Part shown: positions 1-11,040 of the stretch, piece by piece
Layout: the number at the start of each line of letters is the position of its first letter
How positions within the stretch are numbered: the stretch's first letter is position 1
NCBI RefSeq assembly: GCF_000002235.5
Contig: NW_022145532.1
Span: 682,001 to 746,000, forward strand
Direction: 5' to 3'
DNA: 64,000 bases
Source: Strongylocentrotus purpuratus
Lineage: Eukaryota > Echinodermata > Echinoidea > Camarodonta > Strongylocentrotidae
Made by a program: the position numbers and the translations under genes
Notes under the pieces: generated by a model
What the model was told of the DNA's origin: nothing
Database searches by the model: none
What the model saw: the letters and a program-made list of their open reading frames with translations, nothing else

Positions 1-795
1 TAACTGCCGGGCTCACGATCAATTGGGCAAAAAGAATTTCCATTTTCGGTTTAACTTAATAACATTTGGAGTGGACTTTAAAAGATTATTATTATTATTA
101 TTATTATTATTAATCGTTGCAAGGTAGGACAAACATTACGGCTTGTCCTACCTAACAACACGTAATGTATGCAGTCGCTTTGGCCAGGACATGGGCAATA
201 ATTTTGCGTTGACATTTTGACCACTGTCATTAAATATTGTTAGTTAAGATAAAACAAGGCAGTTTATTCTTTTTGTGTGGGGTTTGGAGTTTTTAACCAC
301 AGTAACTGTGTTAATGTTTATTTAGTGAATATATCTCAATCCAGTTTCTCTACTCCTGTACAATGAAACATTTGAAGAAGTTACAGCATAAAATCAGCCA
401 TTGAGTTTGATTATCCTTCCCGTCATGTTCAATTTTCCTGTGTAAGCATCTTACAGTTGGTTATAAATGGATTTTAAAATCAAAGTGGAAACTTTGAAAT
501 ATATATAGTTTAACACCCTTGTCACACCAACAGCACCGATTCCAGATGGACAGGAGATCGAACAAAGATATTTTAATGACCAAGAATCGGTCGTTTTAAC
601 TCAGTTTAAAATTGATGTGGCGGTGTGACAGAAGTAAAAATGAGGGTTATATTTATTTTTTGTAAATTCCTTTTAGAAATTCCTAGGATGTGCTAATTTT
701 TGAAATATCATAACATTCATGCTGTTTAGCTTTTTATGAAGACTTATTGTTTCCATCCCCTTTTCTCTCTCATTTCTACATTTGACTTCATATAG
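1..795 (+). other. METAP1D upstream intron sequence
   Basis: No coding exon is visible before the acceptor at 794-795. The stretch is AT-rich and holds a (TTA)n microsatellite at about 84-112. It is presumably intron of the aminopeptidase gene that continues to the right, because the first visible exon lacks the family's N-terminal half. Confidence 0.6.
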
Positions 796-3719
796 GTGTT
801 CTTGAATGGTTTCCATGCTGATCTATCAGAAACCTTTCTAGTAGGGAATGTGGATGATGCTGGTAAACGTCTGGTAGAGTATGCTAAGAAATGCAGAGAT
901 GAAGCAATCAAAGTATGTGGACCAGATGTTCCCATCAGTGCCATTGGAAACACCATATCGTAAGTGATTTTATATACCTCTCTTAAGTATGTTGAATAAT
1001 CTAGTCATCTGATTGGTCCAATTTGGAGTCATGATTTTAGCCATGCCCGCAAAGAAACAAACTATGCCTGTTGCCCCGGGTAAAGGGCCGCATAGTTAAA
1101 TTTTTCTGAGTTCCCCTTTTGTTAACTTGTAAAAAGTTTCTTTGTGCGAGCGCAAGCACCATGCAGTGTGTGTGTGAGTCACGAACGATAGTACCATTCA
1201 GGCAACTTTCCAGCGAAGATTAACAGACAGTGTCTCAGATTTACTGTGATTTTTATAACCAATCTTTACTCAAGAAAAGGATAAGGCAAGAATTCTTTGT
1301 AGATTTTTGTGTGAATTCGGTATATAAAAGATATATGGACTGCTTTAATATTAGAGGCATAGCTGTTTCTATACTGGCTCTTGGGGGCCTTACACAGACC
1401 TGCCAACCAGTATGATTTAGTCGTATTTCGTATGATTTTTAGAAGCAAATAGGACAGTACGATTGTATTTTATTTTGTGTAAGTGTGCCAAAATGCATCT
1501 CACATCGACATTTTTGGGATGTTCATTGGTTCATCGAACATAACAGTCGTGACAAAATCATGCATACTCAACCAGTAATCCATACAAAAAGTCTTCCTGT
1601 ATGTAGAAACTGTAAGAGTCTGTGTTTATTTTTAAGAATACAACTTTTGGGATTAAAGAATACAGTTTTTGAATTCCAGAGGTTGGCAGGTCTGCTTACA
1701 TCCTGCTATGACCCAGCGAGCGGCGCGCCTCTGGTCATAGCAGGTGGTAAGGTCCCCTTGCGCCTATAGAAACAGCTATGCCTCTCATAGCAGTCAATAT
1801 ATCTATACCATTTGTATGCAGTAAGCACTATGAATGAACAAAGAAATATGTGTCAAAGAGATAATATGAAAACATAGTGCATCTTGTTAAATGCATTCTC
1901 ATTTAAGACTTAAGACATTGTCATTTGACATTTCACATTGTGTCAATAAATATAACTGAAAGAGCTGTAAAAAATATCTGTTGTTAGGAGTCCCTAAGCA
2001 CAATGCACACTGCTTGAGGTGCCTTCATCCGTCTTGTTCATGTAAGACTGTAAAATTAAGACTTCCCAATGAATGTGTGTGAATATTGTAAGTAGTTCAG
2101 ATTCCGGATAGATTCTGAATGTTTTCTATTTGCTTAAGTTTTGCCACCAAAATTTCAGTTTTCAAAAGTTTCAAGTTGCAAAGGTTTTTGGTATTACTTC
2201 AGTTTGATGCATTCATGTTTAGGCCTTTATTTAAAAAAAAATCATTGCATGAGTTAAAAATAACTAGAAGAGAGAGTGCCGCAAAGATGACATGGATGTG
2301 TTTATCATATGAAAAATATAAGCTAGTATATATTAAAAAAACATATGTGTTGAAGTAACCTCAATTATACTGGCATTCACTCATCATTCATGTGTACACA
2401 GGGCGATAGCAGCAGAAGGGAATTACTATGTATCACCATCTTTCATTGGACATGGAATCAACACATATTTTCACTGCAAACCTGATATTTGGCACTATGG
2501 TAAGTACTGCTTACTCAGAAAAGGAATTCCCAGTACATATAATGCTAAGAAAGATGGCATAACTCACAAAGATCTCACAAAAGTATCTTTATTTGATTAT
2601 CTTTTACATGCTGCAGTGACATTATCTAGCTTTTCCTGATTTGTTGTTTTGCAGGAACATGTAGAAGTTGTCCTGATATTTAATGGTGTAAAGTATATTG
2701 GTGTTAAAATGAAAGAAATATCAGTTATCTATGAAGCATAATTGATGAGCATATAAATTTAATTAAAAAATATGATATTTATATGGCTGCCACCCTTTGA
2801 CCATTATGTTAATCCATTTATTAAGGGGGTACTGGCTATCTTGGAGGGGAAGAGAAGGAACTCACCAGGTGTATAAATCGCAAGAGCGCAAATTAACTTA
2901 GGGTATTTCGCAGGTTGTATCATCTCTTTCTACTCCCGTTTCTTTCTTTCTTTTTCTTGTCTCTTCGCATTGCATGCCCATTAGCTGCCATACTGCTATC
3001 ACTCCAATTCAGCCTCTGTCTCTGGTGTTTTAATTTTGTGTTTGCATACTTTATATACATGTAGATATTTGTCAAGGATTTGTATGTCACTGGTGTAATG
3101 AACCAATGACTTGTCTTAGTTTAGATTTTTAAATGAAAATTACCCCCCACTTTCACCACAATAGAATATAACAGAGTTTTCTAGATAACATCCTGAATTT
3201 TAAGGTCAAAGGCCAATATAATAATATCAATGCTTTTTAATTTGTAAAATGTTCAATGTTATTTGTCCTTCAGCAAACTTTTATCCAGAGAGCATGATGG
3301 CTGGTTTGACATTCACAATAGAACCTGTGATCTTAGAGAGTGTGGACAGGATGGTAACAGGAGATGATGATTGGACTGTGTATGCTCAAAATCATACAAG
3401 GTATTTAAACCATTATCACAATGTCTTTCAACGAACAGATGTGCTAGAACGTCTTTACTTATGCATGGTTGTATTTAACATTGAAAAGCTACATATTTGA
3501 AGTGAAATAAGCTTTACAAATGAATAAAAAGACTCATGATATCATATACTGGTATTTGCCTTCTTTTTGTAAGGTTTCATCATGAATAGACCTACTTAAA
3601 TAAGATAGACAAAGTAATTTTATATGAACCTATTAGAAAATATATATGCAGTAGTCTATGACAAATATTATTTTTGGTCAGCAATTTTAGAGTAGTGCAT
3701 CATCTGCCATTTCAAACCC

Positions 3720-3751
<32 letters not shown>

Positions 3752-4597
3752 AAAAATTGATATCAGGTAAATGCTACTGCCTTTTGGAGAATTGATATAT
3801 TTAGAACTTGTCTCAGTAGCCTAGGTGTTATTGAGATTTGTTTTTGTTTCATTCATCCTAATGTCTTAAAGGGACTTGGTAACATTGTTCAGATGATAGA
3901 AAATGGTGCTAAGGTTGTGACTTCGATGCTAGATGTACATTTAAAGATAATCTGACAGTTTGAGTGAAAACAGACCATTATTAATGTTAACATTTGGGAT
4001 AAACTTATCTGATCGAATCCTTAATTCTCCCAACTATATCATTACAATTTGATTACATTTTAGGTGAATTTAGGTGTAAATCATCACAAAGCAATGAATT
4101 GGCTCTATATACCATTCCAGACATTTAAGTGTTGACAAATTTTTAAATGCCTGTCTTATGTCTTATTTTCATGGAAAAACAGTTGGGAAAGTTCAAAAAT
4201 GGTTGGGAGAATTTACTGTGAGAGGGTGTCACACAGTGACGCCTTCAAAGAAAACCATAAATATCTTTGTGGTTTGAGAATTTTTTCAGGATTTTTTGCA
4301 TGTCAGAGAGTTAGTACAGTAGAAGGAATATAATAAGTAACATTCCATAGAAAAATTACACAGTTTTTTCATCAACCTTCAACCGAGTCACTTCAATACT
4401 TTATCCTCTTTGTCATTGTCCATTCTAGATCAGCCCAGTTTGAGCACACAATCCTGATAACGAAGTCAGGTTTTGAGGTCCTGACAGCTGGCGAAGATGA
4501 AGACTTCACAGTGAAACCCATAGAAACCACATCAGAGGTTGACGATCAAGCAAAAGCACTACATAAAGAGGATTGGACTTTCGATCAGAAGACGTGA
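796..4597 (+). CDS. METAP1D: Methionine aminopeptidase 1D, mitochondrial type (3' four exons)
   Basis: This is the C-terminal half of a type 1 methionine aminopeptidase, which removes the initiator Met from new proteins; the 1D form is mitochondrial. Exons are 796-959, 2402-2499, 3274-3400 and 4429-4597, all with GT/AG introns. Joined they give 558 bases, an open frame of 185 residues plus TGA. Dinuclear metal ligands of the pita-bread fold are visible: Asp9 in NGFHADLSETF, His72 in FIGHGI, Glu104 in FTIEPV and Glu135 in AQFEHT (numbered from the first visible residue), plus the conserved His79 in TYFH. The other metal Asp, normally in DVT, lies in an exon left of the window. The C-terminus carries a roughly 30-residue acidic extension past the catalytic core. 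The paralogue METAP1 is less likely, because the NTISAI and WHY contexts fit 1D better. No fault is seen in the visible part. Confidence 0.9.
1353..1785. mobile_element. Foldback element in METAP1D intron, interrupted by a second MITE
   Basis: The left arm beginning AGAGGCATAGCTGTTTCTAT at 1353 is the reverse complement of the right arm ending at 1785. The arms continue inward through a CCTGCTATGACC / GGTCATAGCAGG pair at about 1701-1741. The left arm is split by the 300-bp element at 1395-1694. Removing that insert leaves a hairpin of about 130 bp, so this is an older foldback or MITE. No clear target-site duplication was found at its outer edges. Confidence 0.7.
1395..1694. mobile_element. 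300-bp MITE with 14-bp perfect terminal inverted repeats
   Basis: The element starts CAGACCTGCCAACC and ends with its exact reverse complement. Both sides are directly flanked by CTTACA (1389-1394 and 1695-1700), read as a 6-bp target-site duplication. It encodes no transposase, so it is non-autonomous. The superfamily is not certain; CAG...CTG ends occur in hAT, but hAT duplications are usually 8 bp. Confidence 0.8.
1786..4428 (+). other. METAP1D introns, remaining sequence
   Basis: Between the listed exons I see no other gene. A 20-base C run followed by a 15-base A run lies at 3722-3756 in the last intron. Confidence 0.5.
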
Positions 4598-5465
4598 TAT
4601 CAACAGAATATTGGTTATTCTCTTCTTGTTTAACTATTGCTGGGTATACATCAATATCAAAGTGACCTTTGCATGCATCAGAAGCTGAATGTATGTAGTT
4701 AAATGGAGTTCCTTTTGTTAAAGAGGAATACCGTTGATGCCATCTCGCATCCCAAGACCTGATTATGTCTTGATTTTAAAAGAAATGTTAGAAGAATATT
4801 TTTTTTTTCTCTCAAAAATCCCATGTAAACTGTAAAGAATTGAGGTCCTGAATAATCATATGAATATAAATGATATTCATATGTCTATTCAATTGAAATG
4901 GCATTGCATTATAAGCTTTGCAGTCCGGGAAAAGCCAAATCACCTTCTACAAGTCAATGGTCAGTTCTTGTGAATCGTGGTGTGATATCAAAATTATTGT
5001 AACAGGTCTTGTCTTTTATCTGAAATAGACACCTCAATCAGGAGAAAAAGTGCAAGAGGAGTCATATAACTGATCCAATTTTAATTTCTAGCAAAATCCA
5101 ATCACGGTCAAATGGTAAGATGTGTGGTTGCCTTAGGCTATTCAGAAGCAAAAACAGGGGTAATCAACTAAAATTTTAGGCAAACTCAGAATTGAGCACT
5201 CTTCCGATTGAGGGATTCTTCTCTCCTTTTTAGCGAGATACATGTATGCTAACAACTGCCACCACAGTTTTCATGTTTTCCTTTGAAATTCTTGTCACTC
5301 CCTGGAAACAACTAAAGGTCTGTTCACATCTGCCGAAGTCAACTGCACCATTTTTTTAAAAAACGTGTTAACGAATGGCAAATATGTGCATACATCAAAG
5401 GTCCTACACGTTTTCACTTGCCGTTTGTGTTATAAGATAAAAAAAGTGAAGCATATTAGACATAA
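4598..5465 (+). other. METAP1D 3' UTR and downstream flank
   Basis: This AT-rich sequence follows the stop codon. It has no canonical AATAAA that I could assign with confidence as the poly(A) signal, and no ORF of note. Confidence 0.4.
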
Positions 5466-5588
5466 AGCCCGGCATCCCATTGCACTTTGATCAAACGAAC
5501 AAGGTACCAATATCTGAGTATTGGAACATCCGGGGAGGAACCTAGTATTTCCAAAAGTGGACATCTGCTAGGGCCTCTCTGCTTCATG
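5466..5588 (-). repeat. Dispersed repeat, copy 1 (inverted relative to 23.1 kb)
   Basis: The reverse complement of this stretch matches 23072-23195 with moderate divergence. Shared landmarks include CCAATACTCAGATATTGG, GGTACCTTGTTCGTT and GCAGAGRGGC. Class unknown. Confidence 0.75.
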
Positions 5589-5742
5589 TTTATGTTAACA
5601 TTTTAATATACACAGTCTAAAAGGTATCAAATTTGAGATTTCACTTCCTAGGTTTTTTTTTCTTCATGTGATGCAGGAAAATATTGCTCAACACGGATTG
5701 TTGCATGTAGTTCACTTTTTATTCCAACACCAAAAGGTAAAA

Positions 5743-6000
5743 ACAAAAACTATTAATGCACAGATTACTTTCCTTCTTTATTTCTCTAGATGTTTCACAG
5801 CCTCTCTCTCCCATGTCTGTTGCAAACGATGGCTCTGTATCCACTAAAGGTCTTCAATACAAAGTCTCTAATCACATGAATTTTTCTTGAAGAAGAGCTG
5901 GTTGTGTTGCCTTCTCCTTTCTTGCATTACATGACTTTCCGAGCAATGAATGACTTCATAACTCTTCTTTGGTGAATGCTGCATCAAGCAATGAATTAAC
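5743..6000 (-). repeat. Duplicated segment, copy 1 of 2 flanking the gypsy pol fossil
   Basis: This block is similar over its length to 7338-7597 in the same orientation. The two lie on either side of the gypsy pol region. They could be remains of terminal repeats or an internal segmental duplication; I cannot decide which. Confidence 0.65.
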
Positions 6001-7337
6001 AAGAAGAGATAATATGGAGAATAACCTGTTGACGAATGTGGTGTACAGTTGTAGGCGTATAGCCGTATACCAACTCGGAAATATTCAGGCCATCTTCTCT
6101 TCTTCTCCGGCGGAAGAGTACGCAGTCGGTCATGCATCGTATGCTCGTAAAGTTCAAACCTTGGTCGCTGTGCAGCCGCTTAGGCATGCCAAATGTTACA
6201 AACCAGTTTTTGACGAGTACCTTTGCGACCGTAGTTGCCCGCTGGTCTCTGGTAGGTATAGCTTGAGTGTATTTCGTGAAGACCTCTGTCAGTACAAGGA
6301 CATTCTCCACCCTGTTAGAGCTGGGCTCTAACACTATAAAGTCTATCGCAAGTACCTGCAGGGGCTCTCTTGCAATCAGTGAACCCATTTTCAGATGCAA
6401 TTTCCTCCCTGCTTTGGAAAGTATGCATCGCTGGCAGCTTTTGCAGTGGGTGCGGATCTCTGCTTCCATTCCTGGTCAGTAGAAGCGTTGGACTGCTAAT
6501 CTAGTAGTCATTTCTGAAGCTTGGTGGCCAACCTCATTATGGAGTGCACTTAAGAGCCTGTTCTTCAAGGCTCCTGGTACCAGAAGTTGCTTGCTTGGTT
6601 GCCCCTTCAGCGTAACTCTGCGGTGTAGAATACCATCTACGAGAAGGAGACGTTCCCACTGTCGCAACAGTTTCCGAACTGGCTTGTCTTCATTAGCCAT
6701 CTGCCTCGGAGTCGGGGCACTTTCTTTCTCCTTGTAGAGTAGCAGTTTTCTAATGACTGGGTCATTCCTTGCTGGCATGTCTGTATCTGTTATCTCCATG
6801 ACTTCTTTTACTCTCACTGCAAGTGCTAATGGCACTGGTGTAGACAAAGACGAAGGATGGCTTTGAAGACTAACTCCAACTTCTTTGAGTCTCTGTTGTT
6901 CAATCCCATGGTCTATTTTTCTGCTCAATGCGTCTGCGTTCACATTCAGCCTACCAGATCTGAGCTTAATCTCGAAATTGAATTGAGCAAGGTCCGCCTG
7001 CCACCTGATCTCCGTTGCTCCCAGCTTAGCCGTCGTCTGTAAGTAGCTCAGAGGATTGTTGTCTGTAAATACAACAAACTCTGCCCCAAGTAGTTTGCCC
7101 GGAATTTCTTGGTAATTGCCCAATAGAGCGCAAGGCGTTCCAACTTCATACTACTGTAGTTTTGGAGCTGTGAATAACTTTGTAACTCCTCTTTAGTGAA
7201 TGCTGCAGTTGGAAGAAGAGCAACTTCCGCTTTTTATAAAATTAAGATACCATCCCTTGTGTAAGCCTGGCTATGAAGCCTCACAGATGAAGCACGATAA
7301 TATACATGAACCACAATCTGGGAAACACACTAGTAAC

Positions 7338-7672
7338 AACAAAAACTATTTTAGCACAGTTTACTTTTCTACTTTATTTCTCTGGATGTGCGGCAGCCTC
7401 TCCCTCACATGTCTGTTGAAATCGATGGCTCTGTATCCACTAAAGGTCTTGCATACAAAGTCTCTAATTGCATGAGTTTTTTCTTGAGGAAGAGCTAGTT
7501 GTGTTGCCTCCTCCTTTCTCTCATTACATGACTTTCTGAGCAATGAATGACTTTGTAACTCCTCTTTAATGAATGCTGCATCGAGCAATGAATTAACCAT
7601 CTTGCAGGTGTTTAGAGCAACTTCCGCTTTTGATAAAATTAGGATACCATCCCTTGTTGTAAGCCTGGCCAT
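7338..7672 (-). repeat. Duplicated segment, copy 2, with partial third copy at 7185-7275
   Basis: Region 7338-7597 matches 5743-6000. Its right part (about 7555-7672) is repeated again at about 7185-7275, including the AGAGCAACTTCCGCTTTT stretch and the following ACCATCCCTTG. On the - strand it overlaps an open stretch of about 100 codons that I do not recognise. Confidence 0.65.
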
Positions 7673-7734
7673 GCAGCCTCACTTTCTTTAGGAAGAGCTA
7701 GTAGGGTGCCTCCTCCTTTCTGGCATTACATGAC

Positions 7735-7924
7735 TTGGTGTCATCAGCATATGACTTAAGCTTAATTTCTGTACTGTTCACTCTGGTGCCTTTAACATCA
7801 TTATCTCTCCTTATCCATATACTCATTATTTCTTTACAAATTGTATACAGAAGGGGGCTAAATGGGCAGCCTTGTCTAACACCACATATGATTGGGAAAA
7901 ATAGAAGCATGCCCGTTGTTCAAC
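7735..7924 (-). mobile_element. LINE reverse transcriptase fragment
   Basis: On the - strand this encodes GVRQGCPFSPLLY, then an EIMSIWIRRDND helix and the catalytic-box motif YADDT. These are hallmark RT blocks of L1/Tx1-like non-LTR retrotransposons. Only about 60 codons remain, and both ends pass abruptly into gypsy-related sequence, so this is an inserted or recombined fragment. It may belong to the same family as the ORF1 at 9003-9668. Confidence 0.75.
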
Positions 7925-8060
7925 ACACATGAATAAATATTGTACCGTCCTTCTTTCTAACGAGTACTATGTTAGAGGCCCAGGGACTATCTGTAGGTTC
8001 TATTAGTCCTTTGTCTAATAGTTCTGTTACTTGTTCTTTGATTTCCATTCTTTGGAACAC

Positions 8061-8660
8061 TTAATCCATCACCCGATAGGAACGTCCTATCATCATCAAC
8101 AACATCAATCAATCACCTTAACGCATATACATGTCTCCAAAAAAAATCTATTAATCGAATATTCATTTACTCAAATAACATCTCTTGTCCTGCCAAAATT
8201 TGACGTATATATTCTTCGGTTGAAATTCACCTCAAAAAGATTATCTTATTAACTAGGTAATTTGGCCTCCCCATTAAGTCTTTATCAAAGTAATGCTCAA
8301 TTGACCTATATACACACAATAATCATATATATATATATATATATATATACTTATCAGTGGGGTTACAGAAGAAATAGGGATAGAGATAGAAAAAGATTAA
8401 GAAGTTGATAGAAAGATAAAAGAGGCAAAATAGGGTAGAGGAGGCTTTAATACTTGCGAACTTTATACTCGAATCTCATATCAAACCCTCCTCCAGGAAG
8501 GTGAAGAGTCTCGAAGACCCGGGCAACACTTTCTCTACTTTTTAACGTGTGAAAATAGCTCTTAGTCTCGCTGCAGGCCTCGGTGCGTGTTGAGTCCGGG
8601 TTTTGTTTGATAGAAATATGGCATCTGTCCATTAATTTGGCGATGTGGTCCTCGGGGTCT
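8061..8660. other. Gene-free stretch with (AT)n microsatellite
   Basis: An (AT)n tract occupies about 8324-8349. An unrecognised open stretch of 61 codons lies on the - strand at 8447-8632 with no family motif. Confidence 0.4.
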
Positions 8661-8754
8661 GATGTTTGGGTTCCAGTGTCATTAGTATATTCATACCACG
8701 CGTTGACAGGGTTCGCATTTACGCTTGTTCCGTCGTCATCATGCTGATGGGGTG

Positions 8755-8945
8755 GGATTTCTGGGAGAGGGGAAAATGGTGGTGTTTGGGTGTCTTTAGC
8801 CGGGGACGGGGTTTCTTGGAGAGGGGAAGCTGGTGGTGGTTAGGTGTCATCAGCCGTGGATGGGGTTCCTGGGCGAGGGGGAAGTTGGTGGTGTTTGGGT
8901 GTCATCGGCCAAAGACGGAGTTTCTAGGAGTGGGGAAGTTGGTGG
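8755..8945. repeat. 54-bp minisatellite, about four copies
   Basis: Successive copies of a G-rich unit with the landmark GGTGGTGTTTGGGTGTCAT recur about every 54 bases (landmarks near 8761, 8815, 8869 and 8924). The period is a multiple of three, so it could add 18-residue repeats if translated. It lies just downstream of the LINE ORF1 on the - strand. Confidence 0.75.
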
Positions 8946-9002
8946 TTTTTCCGGCAGAGAAATGATAACGCGATCAAGAAAGAAACGCAGCATTGACTTC
9001 CT

Positions 9003-9668
9003 TCAGCCATTTTTTCTTCTCTTCTCTATCTTTCTTGGTCGAATCGTATAGACGTATATTTTCTCCTTTTCTAGCTTTTTTCTCTGCTGGGAAACGACAT
9101 ATCTCTTGTCTTGAAAAGACAGCATTTTTGCCAAAAGATGACGTGGCAAATCCTTCATTTGGGGGCCGTCTCGATTGGCACGTTCAATTTGTGGGTTTTC
9201 CGTACCAAAATATCTCTTGAGAATATCTTTTGCGACATCCATAGCATTCTCATTGGGGTAATAATGTACTCCGACAATTCTGAAGTTGTTTCTCGGAGAA
9301 AAACATTCCAGTTTATTTTCAGCTAGCTCTTCCATCTGCAGACGGGATTCATGGGTCAAAATGCGGGCTTCTAAGTCATTCACCTTCTTCTCAAGTGGGG
9401 TAATCTTCTTCTCTAACTCTGTAGTACAAGCATCTTGGTAGGCTAGAGCTTCCTCAAAATTAGAAAGCATTGAACGAATGTCAGAAATTCTTTTCCGAAC
9501 AAATACTTCAAAGTCTGAAGGGGCGGGGTTGGTTGGAGTATCGGAAGATGCGAGCTGACGGGGATGAAAGTCCCAGTTGAGGTCCCGCTTCGAAGATTGA
9601 GCGGCATGATTTGCTTTCTGCCAAGTAGCTAAGTTATTAAACCAAAGATGTACATATTCACAAGTCAT
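9003..9668 (-). mobile_element. L1/Tx1-like LINE ORF1 protein (221 codons)
   Basis: A single open frame on the - strand encodes an RNA-binding ORF1p-type protein of a non-LTR retrotransposon. A coiled-coil is expected at roughly residues 50-100 (heptad-rich ELEKKITPLEKKVNDLE). An RRM-like core follows: NNFRIVGVHYYPNENA, then AKDILKRYF and IERANRDG. The C-terminal part, RHLLAKMLSFQDKRYVV, fits the Transposase_22 / L1 ORF1 family. The frame is uninterrupted, but no adjoining intact ORF2 follows; only an RT scrap sits about 1.1 kb downstream, so the element is incomplete. The ATG at 9666-9668 is the longest choice and the true start is uncertain. Confidence 0.8.
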
Positions 9669-9750
9669 GCATCGCTATGTATATTTTTATGTTTGTTTGT
9701 TTGTACTCTCATACCCAGAGAGGGGGTCAATCAAATTCTACGAATTTTAC

Positions 9751-11035
9751 CTGTGACATTTGGCTCGAAGGGAGAGCTAGGTATCCAGCCTCCTCTTCTG
9801 GCCCCAGAATGCCCTCGACACTCTCCTCCACCATTGCCTCCAGTACAGCCTCGTGTTTTTCATTGTATTCCACTGGTGGTCCACCTCCTGATCCAAAGTC
9901 AAAGAAATAAATGTTAACTTCTTACCATAAATTTTACGAAATGTTAATATCGATCGTAATTTTGTTTTCCATAACAGTTAAAGAGAGATCTTGGATTAGG
10001 TCGTGATGGTTAATAACCTATACCAAATAAATATAAGTTGTGATTTGCGGTTAAGTGGTGGTTATTTTACCCGACTGCTAAAAAAGCACGAGTGCTTGTT
10101 ATTAACCGACGACTTTAGGTCCTAAGGGACCTTGGTAATGAGGAATAATGCCTGAATACCAAAGGGCACTAGTGCATCGACGACATGGTTTTGAACCTAG
10201 GTCACCGGATTATGAGACCACCAATCTACCAACTAAGTCTCCTAATAATAATAAACCCCTTTACTAATTCAATACTCTTCTTGACAGGCTACTCAGAGTA
10301 TTCTTTATTGAAATACGATATACCATGCAAGCACAGGTAACTATTGGTGATAAATTACATGTGGTAGGAGTATACAAGAAAGGTACCTTTTACAGTTTTA
10401 TCTGTTACACAATAAAGACAGCTTAATTTACCTGTCTTGTTCTTTGAGTCCCTGTACTTTCGAGCCTTTGCCGCCATTTCGTTCCAGGTAAGACGTAAGT
10501 CCTTAACCGTCCTACCTGGTTGGAGTCCCTGGGCCTCTAGGGATACGAGCCCTAGGGCCCATGCATCCTCTTTTCGTTTTATGATCTACAAAAATTTAAG
10601 AACAAAAAGTACAATGTAAATTGGAACCTACTCAAGTTCTCTTTAATTATATGCAATAGATGATTAACATATTAATTCACCCTTACTTATTTTGAAAGAA
10701 TACTCTCATATGATAGCATCCAACTGTCTCCAAAGACAGTGGACTGCATTCTGTCTTGGGCATCAGAAAAAATGAAAACCAAAAGATCATTTTCGGTATA
10801 CTTATTAGAAGAAATGTTGAAAGAAGGAAAAATAAAAATAAGTTAGATAAAAAGACTCTTTATTCAAATTCGAAATCATAGTTATGTTCTGGAAATTTTC
10901 ATAGATAGATCTGCATTGGATTTTACAAACCTTTTCCACACAGTTCCCCGCTTTGCCGAACAAAGCTTGGCGGTTCTTTTTTACGAAAGCTGCCAGGACA
11001 TCCCGACCTGTCAAGTTCGGCCTGCGTTTCACCAT
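9751..11035 (-). CDS. Myb/SANT-like DNA-binding protein (three exons, 3' end uncertain)
   Basis: Three - strand exons join in frame with GT/AG introns: 11035-10931, 10585-10432 and 9887-9751, giving 132 codons. The product starts MVKRRPNLTGRDVLAAF, runs through KRKEDAW and GRTVKDLRLTWNEM to ARKYRDSKNKTGGGPP, then an acidic tail. This matches the layout of Myb/SANT-like domains seen in NAIF1-like proteins and the accessory protein of PIF/Harbinger transposons. A strong acceptor (TTTCTTCATTCTAG) sits 3 bases before the ATG, so a 5' UTR intron is likely. After exon 3 there is a donor (GTAAAA) but no recognised next exon; without splicing a stop follows within eight codons. An L1-like ORF1 lies immediately downstream and may have replaced the end. 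Host gene or domesticated transposon protein; function unknown. Confidence 0.65.
10070..10243 (-). mobile_element. tRNA-derived SINE, copy in Myb/SANT intron
   Basis: Read on the - strand, the head contains an A-box-like TTAGTTGGTAGATTGG and a perfect B box GGTTCAAAACC, typical of RNA polymerase III promoters. The body (CATTATTCCTCATTAC, GTGCCCTTT) is shared with a second copy at 42055-42236. It lies inside the intron between exons 2 and 3 of the Myb/SANT-like gene. Confidence 0.75.
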
Positions 11036-11040
11036 TTCCT

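Larger units (their letters stand above)
5743..8060 (-). mobile_element. Ty3/gypsy fossil, composite and broken
   Basis: On the - strand, 6476-7123 shows an RNase H-type region (FTDNNPLSYL) with DALSRK and the HNEVGH zinc-finger start of integrase. Region 5996-6469 shows the integrase core ([24 protein letters not shown]). A piece at 7925-8060 resembles the start of a gypsy reverse transcriptase (PWASNIVLVRKKDG). The element is clearly broken, with several breaks and rearrangements, and is interleaved with a LINE fragment. Moderate divergence between its repeated blocks suggests an old insertion. No complete LTR pair was recognised. Confidence 0.8.

Noticed and set aside
744-956. 70-codon ORF on the - strand
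   Set aside because: It is antisense to the first visible METAP1D exon, which has clear homology and splice sites.
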